Positions 1 to 5,325 of a stretch of 14,812 nucleotides of DNA are shown in pieces. The notes under the pieces are model-generated. The model was not told where the DNA came from, ran no database searches, and was given only the letters and a program-made list of their open reading frames with translations. The position numbers and the translations under genes are program-made. How positions within the stretch are numbered: the stretch's first letter is position 1; every line of letters begins with the position of its first letter. This stretch comes from an uncultured Oscillospiraceae bacterium (GTDB lineage: Bacteria; Bacillota_A; Clostridia; Oscillospirales; Oscillospiraceae), in contig CAAEDK010000331.1 in the NCBI GenBank assembly GCA_900754605.1, forward strand, positions 1-14,812, given 5' to 3'.

Positions 1-1836
1 CAGTTCTACACATTTCCTTTTGTACTCATATGTGTACCGCATAATAATACCCCCTCTACTGGGTGTCCAGTAAAGGGGGTACATATCAGACATGCAACTT
101 AACTGCTCCGAAGTAGGATAAATAACTCGAAGATATGTCCCCTCTTCTGCCAGCCTATTTGCTTTGCAGTTATCCACACAAAGGTGAATTCCATCTTCCC
201 GATATACAGGACTTTTATCTTCCCCCATCATAATATTTTGAATATTTGATAGGAGAATTCTGATTTCCGTCTCAATTTTATCAAAAACTGGAAACTCGGA
301 ATTTACTTGACTTAAACGCCCATAATCCGGATATGCCTCAGATAAATCCTTTAGTGTAAATTCATCTTTTTCAGACTCATATACATCCCGACACAATTGC
401 AGAATGCTTCCTGTGTTTGCCTCTCGAATCAACCAGTTCTTTAAAACATCATATTCTTCAAAATGGCCGCTTTGAAGGGCTGTGGTATGAATTAACATAC
501 TTATCGGCTTTTTATGTTCACGTGACCTCAGTATGGCAGCAGCACACAAAAACCAACAAATCGACTTTTTGAATTCATCTGGAAGGGTAAATGCGCCACC
601 GTCATGAAGTAGTTTTAAAGTTTTTAGTTCAGCCTCAGGGATCTCACGAACAATATTCAATCCTGTATGTTTAGCGTCGTCTTTGCTTCCGAAAATTACT
701 TTTGCTCCGAAATATTCATTAGATTCTGGTAAACTGCAAATGAAGTTTTTAGGATACAAGGAGCTTTCGTACGCTTCGTTCAAGACATTAGCATAGGGTG
801 TAGCAGTATAGCTGATATAATTCATCGCCTGAAAAGGTGCCTTTGACGGAGCACCTTCATGATCTTTACCATTTATTAAATCAATGATCAGCTGATTTAC
901 AGCTGTACGTTCCTGCTCCTCTTCATCCAGATCTTCTTTCATCTTCCGCGTATTTACACTGGCTTGGTCAGCTTCATCGTCGATAACAAGAATACGAAGT
1001 TTTGCTGCACGCTGGGGTTTTGCCTGCAACCATTTTATCAAATTACGTAAACGAGTGGAATTCTTTAGGCATACAGTTACATATCTATGCATCCACATAC
1101 CGCTGGTTTTTCCATCTTGATATGTATTTAAGTGCAAATCTTCAAGCAGATATCTTTCTTTTGTTTTAATATCTACCATATAGTCTGGATTAGAGGTCCG
1201 ATCCAGAATGTGCCAACTTACGCCTCCGCTCTGGGTCAAATCATCAAAAAATCTATCTCTGGTTTGTTTGCGTAGATTATCAATCGTGCCAGACAAAACA
1301 ATAATGAAGTTCCAATCATAATGCGCCGCCATGGACACTAAGCCAATCATGTTTGCAGTTTTGCCTGACTGAACACTACCCATTACAAGTCCTTTTACGG
1401 GACCTGCAGCACGAGTATCTCGTTTAATATGGTTTAAAATCCAATGTGAATTCTTTTCTATAGAAGCAACGGCCGCCTCAGACATTTTGGGCTTTCGTGT
1501 ATATTTCCCAAGGAGACTATTCTTATATCGCACCCACGCTGAGCCCGAGTCTGTTGGGATGGGAAGTGTATTGCTGTTTCCGTCGGCAGAGATGCCATAC
1601 ATTTCAACAATAGGACTGTAACTGCCTTCGATATCTTTTACAAGGTCCCTCCACATATTCAAATCCATTTTTAAGGGAATAATCAGCTCATCGTACTTCA
1701 AACGCTCGAGTTCTCTATCAATAAACTCCGGCGAAACACAAAGGTTTTTAACTTGCTCCCATGTCGCACCTGCTTGAATTTGGGCAGCAATCCAGGTTTT
1801 GCAGCTATTATATTCTTCAGATGCAAATCCACTCAT
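1..1836 (-). CDS. Z1-domain superfamily II helicase-like ATPase (C-terminus off the window)
   Basis: The frame is open from an ATG at 1836 to the left edge, 612 residues without a stop. Seen: a Walker A motif GSVQSGKT at residues 153-160, a Walker B/DEAD-like motif VIDDEADQA around 284-292, and a motif III-like SYTATPYANVL near 342-352. This combination, especially VQSGKT followed by YTATPYA, is characteristic of the helicase part of Z1-domain proteins. The last residues in the window (VDNCKANRL) look like the start of the Z1 segment, whose conserved glycine/arginine motifs would lie off the left edge. Known: Z1 helicases occur in restriction-modification-like loci with Vsr nucleases, DNA cytosine methylases, MutL/MORC-type ATPases and PD-(D/E)XK proteins. 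Inferred: an ATP-driven DNA translocase of such a defence locus. The start overlaps the vsr stop as ATGA, so translation is probably coupled. The gene is AT-rich compared with genes further right. Confidence 0.85.
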   Translation of the reverse strand, partial: MSGFASEEYNSCKTWIAAQIQAGATWEQVKNLCVSPEFIDRELERLKYDELIIPLKMDLNMWRDLVKDIEGSYSPIVEMYGISADGNSNTLPIPTDSGSAWVRYKNSLLGKYTRKPKMSEAAVASIEKNSHWILNHIKRDTRAAGPVKGLVMGSVQSGKTANMIGLVSMAAHYDWNFIIVLSGTIDNLRKQTRDRFFDDLTQSGGVSWHILDRTSNPDYMVDIKTKERYLLEDLHLNTYQDGKTSGMWMHRYVTVCLKNSTRLRNLIKWLQAKPQRAAKLRILVIDDEADQASVNTRKMKEDLDEEEQERTAVNQLIIDLINGKDHEGAPSKAPFQAMNYISYTATPYANVLNEAYESSLYPKNFICSLPESNEYFGAKVIFGSKDDAKHTGLNIVREIPEAELKTLKLLHDGGAFTLPDEFKKSICWFLCAAAILRSREHKKPISMLIHTTALQSGHFEEYDVLKNWLIREANTGSILQLCRDVYESEKDEFTLKDLSEAYPDYGRLSQVNSEFPVFDKIETEIRILLSNIQNIMMGEDKSPVYREDGIHLCVDNCKANRLAEEGTYLRVIYPTSEQLSCMSDMYPLYWTPSRGGIIMRYTYEYKRKCVEL

Positions 1837-2249
1837 TTTCGTGCCTCCCATACTTTTTGAATTATATCTGCGCATCCAACTGTATTTTTCTGAATTTCTT
1901 TTCCCCAAAAACGAAGTACGATCCATCCACTGTCCTGAAGGGTTTCTGTGACTTCCCGGTCACGTTTAATTGTACGCTCTATCTTTGGAATCCAAAATTC
2001 TTGATGTGATTTTATGTCATTCTTTCTGTTATCCCAATCATATCCATGCCAAAATTCACTATCACAGAACACGGCAATTTTTTTGCCGATAAAAACAATA
2101 TCTGGGTGTCCAAAAATTTTAGAACTGTTTTTTCTGTAACGGAGTCCGCGTGCCCACAATTCTTTTCGCAATAACAGTTCTATTTTGGAGTCTTTATTTT
2201 TTACTGCTTGCATATTCTTCCGTCGTTGTTCGGGAGTATGATTATCCAT
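1833..2249 (-). CDS. vsr: Very short patch repair (Vsr)-type endonuclease
   Basis: 138 residues, the usual Vsr length. The N-terminus (RRKNMQAVKNKDSKIE, residues 9-24) matches the Vsr opening. D50 in GHPDIVF corresponds to the catalytic aspartate, followed by the EFWHG element (65-69) and the RDREVTETLQDSGWIVLRFWG core (97-116). Vsr enzymes nick next to T:G mismatches arising by deamination of 5-methylcytosine at methylase sites. The zinc-ligand Cys/His residues of E. coli Vsr are not seen: the loop reads FCDSEFWHGYDW, so this belongs to a divergent branch. It is the first gene of a two-gene unit with the Z1 protein, sharing ATGA. No cytosine methylase lies upstream in the window, so the cognate methylase is off the left edge or absent. 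A weak GGGTGA ribosome site precedes the ATG. Confidence 0.9.
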   Translation of the reverse strand: MDNHTPEQRRKNMQAVKNKDSKIELLLRKELWARGLRYRKNSSKIFGHPDIVFIGKKIAVFCDSEFWHGYDWDNRKNDIKSHQEFWIPKIERTIKRDREVTETLQDSGWIVLRFWGKEIQKNTVGCADIIQKVWEARK

Positions 2250-2614
2250 TATAGTTCACCCGCAATACAAATTTTAACAACTATTATGTACAATAAAACG
2301 GACTGCTTGAGAACACTTATTTTAACACGACATTTCATAACTCTCATGAGAAAGATCCAATTGCCAAACACACTGTATTTTGCAGCTTTGAACTTACAAG
2401 CGCATTCTAATTCCTCAATGATATATCCTCTTACAACCGTTGGCGTATAAATAAATCAGTTATCTCTAATGGATGATATCTCCGTAGTATTCCGACAATC
2501 CTTTATACCGTTTAGCGCCAAGCATACGCAAATACTTTGAGTCATTTGAAATAGCTATACTTTATCGATTTTCCCAGCCGCTCTTATTGTCTTCGGTGTG
2601 CGGCCACACAAATT
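2250..2614. other. AT-rich intergenic region, no intact gene; possible coding remnant
   Basis: No convincing complete gene is present on either strand. On the minus strand, 2561-2466 encodes 31 protein-like residues (it includes SKYLRMLGAKRYKGLSEYYG) ending in TAG, with a stop just upstream in the same frame and no start codon. This could be the tail of a decayed gene. The rest has no clear hairpins and should contain the vsr promoter, but no hexamer pair stands out. Confidence 0.4.
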
Positions 2615-2824
2615 TTATTTGTCATCAGGTACAATTTCAATGATATCTTCAATACCACAGTTCAGCGCCGTACAGATTTTCAGCAGAATTTCTGTTGTAA
2701 CGTGGCCGTTTCTCCCCATTTTAGTGACAGAGGCTGAACTGATTCCTGCTCTTGCGCATAGGTCTTTCTTCTTCATGTCCTTGTCTATGAGCAACTTCCA
2801 AAGTTTTTTATAACTGACTGCCAT
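2615..2824 (-). CDS. Small XRE/Cro-CI family DNA-binding regulator
   Basis: 69 residues from the ATG at 2824. That start is chosen because AGGGGGA lies about 8 bases before it; an in-frame ATG at 2848 would place the ribosome site inside the gene. The protein is essentially a single helix-turn-helix domain: KKKDLCARAGISSASVTKM (residues 18-36) is the Xre-type HTH, followed by the conserved helices EILLKICTALNCGIEDIIEI. There is no effector domain. Proteins of this size usually repress their own promoter or a neighbouring mobile-element or defence gene. It is probably a regulator of the adjacent island genes or a leftover mobile-element regulator; the target is unknown. A 13-bp perfect inverted repeat sits immediately upstream. 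Confidence 0.85.
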   Translation of the reverse strand: MAVSYKKLWKLLIDKDMKKKDLCARAGISSASVTKMGRNGHVTTEILLKICTALNCGIEDIIEIVPDDK

Positions 2825-2846
2825 AAGAAGATTCCCCCTGATAAGC

Positions 2847-2876
2847 AAAATGCTCTGCCAGACGGCAGAGCATTTT
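2847..2876. terminator. 13-bp perfect inverted repeat upstream of the XRE gene (terminator or operator)
   Basis: Arms 2847-2859 (AAAATGCTCTGCC) and 2864-2876 pair perfectly around the 4-base loop AGAC. A-runs on one side and T-runs on the other make it look like an intrinsic terminator on both strands (TTTTGTTT on plus, TTTTGCTT on minus). It ends about 22 bases before the XRE start codon, so on the minus strand it would lie in the 5' leader. It could be a transcription barrier, an attenuator, or the regulator's own operator. Confidence 0.6.
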
Positions 2877-2904
2877 GTTTATGCGGTCATGCCGCCAAGG
2901 TTTA

Positions 2905-2933
2905 TTCCAACACCTGACAGCGTTGTATATAAT
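2905..2933 (+). promoter_or_regulatory. Possible sigma-A promoter for the hydrolase gene
   Basis: A perfect TATAAT at 2928-2933 lies 17 bases after TTCCAA (2905-2910), a poor -35. It would give a leader of about 180 bases to the ATG at 3118. The -10 is good but the -35 matches only three positions, and the region is AT-rich, so this is tentative. Confidence 0.25.
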
Positions 2934-3117
2934 AATAGCATATTCAACAGAGATACGCAAGAAAATCATGTGTTCGCACGATTCTTAATTTATTTACAGC
3001 AGAACTATATGTCCTTTTCACACCTGTTGTACCCGCAGTTTCTTTGCTGTACAATGAGTAGAACAATACGAATTTCAGTGGGTAGTAATTACCGATACAG
3101 AAAGTAGATGAGCCAAT

Positions 3118-3792
3118 ATGCAGCCTTTTACAATTGGCAGCAAAACCGTATCCATTTTTCCAAGCATCGAACCAGAAGCCCCCATCACCTACCTCAACAC
3201 CTTCTCTGATGAAGGCCAGAAGGTATATGGGGCCACGCAGCCTGATGGCTGCCCACCGTTTACGCTGGTGGCCATCAGTGATCTGGACTGGAACCACGAC
3301 ATGGTGCCCTGGGACAGTCCACCAGTCTTCAGAAACGCCGAATCCTGTACCGGCGGAGCAGACGACTATCTACGGCACCTGACCACGGAGATTATCCCAA
3401 CGGCAGAGAAGGAACTTGCCGGAGTTCCGTCCTGGCGGGGAATCGCCGGATACTCTTTGGCTGGTCTGTTCGCCCTGTACGCTATCTACCGGACAGATAT
3501 GTTCTCTCGGGTGGGGTGCATGTCTGGTTCCTTGTGGTTTCCTGGCTTCAAAGAGTACATCTTCTCCCACGAGCCGAAGAGCCGGCCGGACTGCATCTAT
3601 TTCTCTCTGGGGGACAAGGAGGCTAAGACACGCAATCCAATCCTGAAAACAGTTCAGGAAAATACAGAGGAGATCTGGGCTTTTTACCAGAGCAAAGGCA
3701 TCGACACGGTGTTCCAGTTGAATCCCGGCAACCACTTTGTCCAGGGAATCGAGCGGACGGTGGCAGGCATTCAGTGGCTGTTGAGCAGATAG
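3118..3792 (+). CDS. Esterase-like alpha/beta hydrolase (PF00756/COG2819 type)
   Basis: 224 residues. A full catalytic triad can be read: nucleophile S113 in the elbow GYSLAG (111-116), acid D166 in SLGDKE, and base H206 in NPGNHF. The order and spacing, with RGIAGYSLAGLFALYAIY followed by FSRVGCMSGSLW, are typical of the esterase D/enterochelin-esterase-like branch of alpha/beta hydrolases. No signal peptide or membrane segment is seen, so it is cytosolic. Members hydrolyse esters, including siderophore or acyl esters; the substrate here cannot be told. The ribosome site is weak (GTAGATGAG before ATATG). GC content is clearly higher than in the genes to the left, so it may not share their origin. 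It appears monocistronic, since the next gene has its own promoter. Confidence 0.85.
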   Translation: MQPFTIGSKTVSIFPSIEPEAPITYLNTFSDEGQKVYGATQPDGCPPFTLVAISDLDWNHDMVPWDSPPVFRNAESCTGGADDYLRHLTTEIIPTAEKELAGVPSWRGIAGYSLAGLFALYAIYRTDMFSRVGCMSGSLWFPGFKEYIFSHEPKSRPDCIYFSLGDKEAKTRNPILKTVQENTEEIWAFYQSKGIDTVFQLNPGNHFVQGIERTVAGIQWLLSR

Positions 3793-3863
3793 GGGATAGT
3801 CTTCAGCCCTCATTCTTTGAATAGGCGTGTGAAAAACTGATACGCCCGCCGCGCAGAAAAAAC

Positions 3864-3892
3864 TTGCTTAACACCCCCGGCAGAGGTACAAT
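3864..3892 (+). promoter_or_regulatory. Sigma-A promoter for the small Cys-containing protein gene
   Basis: TTGCTT (3864-3869) and TACAAT (3887-3892) are separated by exactly 17 bases. Transcription would start near 3899, giving a leader of about 125 bases before the TTG start at 4025. Confidence 0.7.
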
Positions 3893-3912
3893 AGCCAAAA
3901 CAGAAAGGGTCA

Positions 3913-4015
3913 AAAAATGATGGGCTATCACCATTTTTCTTCTTGGCAGATAGGCTGCCTGTAAGAGAGCATGTTTCCTTGACGACTCTTGCAGGTGGCC
4001 CGAACTGTCAAGGAG
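3913..4015 (+). promoter_or_regulatory. Structured mRNA leader with candidate H-type pseudoknot covering the ribosome site
   Basis: Seen by base pairing: a first hairpin 3913-3919/3932-3938; a small hairpin 3945-3949/3955-3959; helix A 3958-3967 with 3986-3995 (10 bp, one G-T pair); helix B 3975-3983 with 4007-4015 (9 bp, one G-T pair). Helices A and B interleave as an H-type pseudoknot, with a 7-base first loop (3968-3974) and an 11-base last loop (3996-4006). Helix B contains the whole ribosome site AAGGAG (4010-4015) of the gene at 4025, so folding should block translation. The small hairpin competes with helix A for two bases. This is the architecture of a translation-control element, either ligand-binding or protein-binding. 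It matches no riboswitch class I can recognise. Confidence 0.5.
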
Positions 4016-4024
4016 TGAGCACAA

Positions 4025-4273
4025 TTGAACAGAGACCGCAGTTACTATCGCAAACAGCGCATGCGTGCGATCCATCGCAAGGAAACGATCCTCCGCCAGC
4101 TTGGGGGCGAAGAGTTTGTCTCCGCATGGGCACGCGGCGCCGCCGGACGGCTGTCCAAAGGGAAGATCCACTGCTCCTGCTGGATGTGCCGCAGAAAGTC
4201 GTATGACGATCCACAGATTCGGGATAAGCGAGCGGCCATGGATGCCGCCCAGCAGCTGCTGGAAATCGAGTAA
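4025..4273 (+). CDS. Small conserved basic protein with a KGKIHCSCWMC motif, function unknown
   Basis: 82 residues from a TTG start, chosen because AAGGAG (4010-4015) lies 9 bases upstream and the frame gives the characteristic opening MNRDRSYYRKQRMRAIHRK. The N-terminal third is rich in Arg/Lys and Tyr. Near residues 44-56 comes the motif SKGKIHCSCWMCR, a Cys-x-Cys-x-x-Cys set that could bind a metal, then a charged helix to the end. I recognise it as a widespread small clostridial protein family without an assigned function; the basic, Cys-containing make-up suggests nucleic-acid binding (inference). It has a dedicated promoter, a long structured leader and its own terminator, so it is a single-gene unit. 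The TTG start plus a buried ribosome site implies tight translational control. Confidence 0.75.
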   Translation: MNRDRSYYRKQRMRAIHRKETILRQLGGEEFVSAWARGAAGRLSKGKIHCSCWMCRRKSYDDPQIRDKRAAMDAAQQLLEIE

Positions 4274-4285
4274 CTTCTCTCACGA

Positions 4286-4345
4286 AAAAACGCTTCCCAG
4301 CCGGGACCGACAGACATCTGCCGCCCCTGGTCAGGAAGCGTTTTT
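4286..4345. terminator. Bidirectional-looking intrinsic terminator
   Basis: Arms 4286-4297 (AAAAACGCTTCC) and 4334-4345 are perfectly complementary (12 bp). Inside are further short pairings (GACC 4305-4308 with GGTC 4329-4332; CAGA/TCTG at 4311-4320). It follows the TAA at 4271 by about 12 bases and ends in a T-run on both strands. Confidence 0.7.
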
Positions 4346-4489
4346 GACCCCATATTTGACCACAGTCAGGGCCGGAACACGTGGAAATAGCGGATTTAAG
4401 AGCGTCAAAAAATACTTGATACCGAGCGGAAAGTGCTGGAAAGCACTACAAATTACCACAAAAAATTTGGTTCAAGCGTTTGGGAGCAA

Positions 4490-4523
4490 GATGCCGGGAG
4501 TTCGAGTCTCCCCACTCGGACCA
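4490..4523 (+). other. 3'-terminal tRNA fragment, candidate attachment-site scar
   Basis: 4496-4512 forms a perfect T-arm: stem GGGAG, loop TTCGAGT, stem CTCCC. It is followed by CACTCGG, the discriminator A and an encoded CCA (4521-4523). The matching 5' acceptor strand (CCGAGTG) is not found at the right distance upstream, and no D or anticodon arm can be built, so this is only the 3' part of a tRNA gene. Integrases that target tRNA genes leave such a fragment at the far end of the inserted element, next to the original downstream DNA. The tRNA isotype cannot be told; the true left edge of the repeat is unknown. Confidence 0.65.
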
Positions 4524-4524
4524 C

Positions 4525-4562
4525 GTCGGAGCAAGCTTTGTATCGCTTGCTCCGACTTTTTT
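4525..4562 (+). terminator. Intrinsic terminator behind the tRNA fragment
   Basis: Perfect 12-bp stem, 4525-4536 (GTCGGAGCAAGC) with 4545-4556, loop of 8 bases, followed by TTTTTT. It begins two bases after the CCA end and is probably the terminator of the original tRNA gene. Confidence 0.85.
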
Positions 4563-4601
4563 ACAAAAGTCAGAGCGCACTCACGCCGCTGCTCATCCTT
4601 T

Positions 4602-4636
4602 CCAAATCACAACCGCTGCGCTGGGTTGTGATTTGG
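4602..4636. repeat. 13-bp perfect inverted repeat
   Basis: Arms 4602-4614 (CCAAATCACAACC) and 4624-4636 pair perfectly around a 9-base loop. There is no T-run directly behind it; the next hairpin starts 4 bases later. It may form part of a tandem termination or RNA-processing region. Confidence 0.6.
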
Positions 4637-4639
4637 TAT

Positions 4640-4660
4640 CGCCGCTTCGCGGCGTTTTTT
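4640..4660 (+). terminator. Intrinsic terminator
   Basis: Stem CGCCGC (4640-4645) with GCGGCG (4649-4654), 3-base loop TTC, followed by six T (4655-4660). It is compact and GC-rich with a clean T-run. Confidence 0.75.
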
Positions 4661-4698
4661 AATTTTATAGAAATATCGGTTTTGACCGTCCTTTGCAG

Positions 4699-4739
4699 AA
4701 ATCCCTTGAAACGAAATGGTTTCAAGGGATTTCTTTTTT
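4699..4739 (+). terminator. Intrinsic terminator (third in series)
   Basis: 14-bp perfect stem, 4699-4712 with 4719-4732, loop GAAATG, followed by CTTTTTT. No gene lies between this and the previous terminator. Confidence 0.7.
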
Positions 4740-4740
4740 A

Positions 4741-5325
4741 GCTTTACAATTTATGCTACGGGATAGAAACATAAAACAGTGCCGGACCTCTAAGAATTTT
4801 GCTGCCAGCTTTACTTTGGAATCCAGGGTAACAGTGAATACAAACAGTGCAGTGCTGGTATTGCCTCCGGAGACACTTCTCGTACAGGCTCCAGAATTCC
4901 CAAACACTTTTCTTCAACCATAAGCTGCCCACTTTCCAGGCCATGGTCACCGGGCCGCTGAAAGAAGCTGGCGCTACTCGCTTTATCCTCATTCATACCA
5001 TCAGCAGTGCACAGAACTTTACGGGAACCATTCTCGTTGACGTTATAGTAACCAAAATAGCCATATTTTCGTAGCCGATACCCCAGTTTTGAGACAGGTG
5101 GGAACAGCCGCCCTGCAAAGAGCAGTTCTGCCACACCTCGATGTGGACGAAAGTATGATAGACACGGCCTATTGGTTCGAATCCAGACCGTGTCAGTGGC
5201 GGCGGAGCCGCTCACGTTACCTCTGGATCTGGGCCCAACGGTGTGACTCAGGCATTCACTCGGAAAATAGATAGACGGAATACCACACACAGAAGCGCAA
5301 AAAGTCCAGCCTATTTGGAAATAAA
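4741..5325. other. Intergenic region without an intact gene; possible decayed minus-strand gene
   Basis: No frame has a start, ribosome site and recognisable protein. On the minus strand, protein-like stretches appear in different frames: NVSGSAATDTVWI and GYFGYYNVNENGSRK in one, and SGGNTSTALFVFTVTLDSK in another. That pattern could come from a frameshifted, decayed gene, possibly a secreted one, lying downstream of the PLD gene. I cannot name the family. No terminator for the PLD gene is evident here. Confidence 0.35.

Noticed and set aside
3803..4171. Minus-strand open frame of 122 codons
   Set aside because: It lies antisense to the promoter, leader and start of the small conserved gene, with no ribosome site or recognisable domain.
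4421..4523. A complete tRNA ending at the CCA at 4523
   Set aside because: CCGAGCG at 4422 could nearly pair with the 3' acceptor strand, but the span is 102 bases, the intervening sequence forms an unrelated AGTGCT/AGCACT hairpin, and no D or anticodon arm can be placed.
4065..4631. Plus-strand open frame of 188 codons
   Set aside because: It overlaps the small Cys-containing gene out of frame, then runs through a terminator, the tRNA fragment and a second terminator; no ribosome site and no family signature.
5170..5187. A second T-arm-like sequence (GGTTCGAATCC)
   Set aside because: Only two flanking base pairs fit a T-stem and no other tRNA part is nearby; likely chance.
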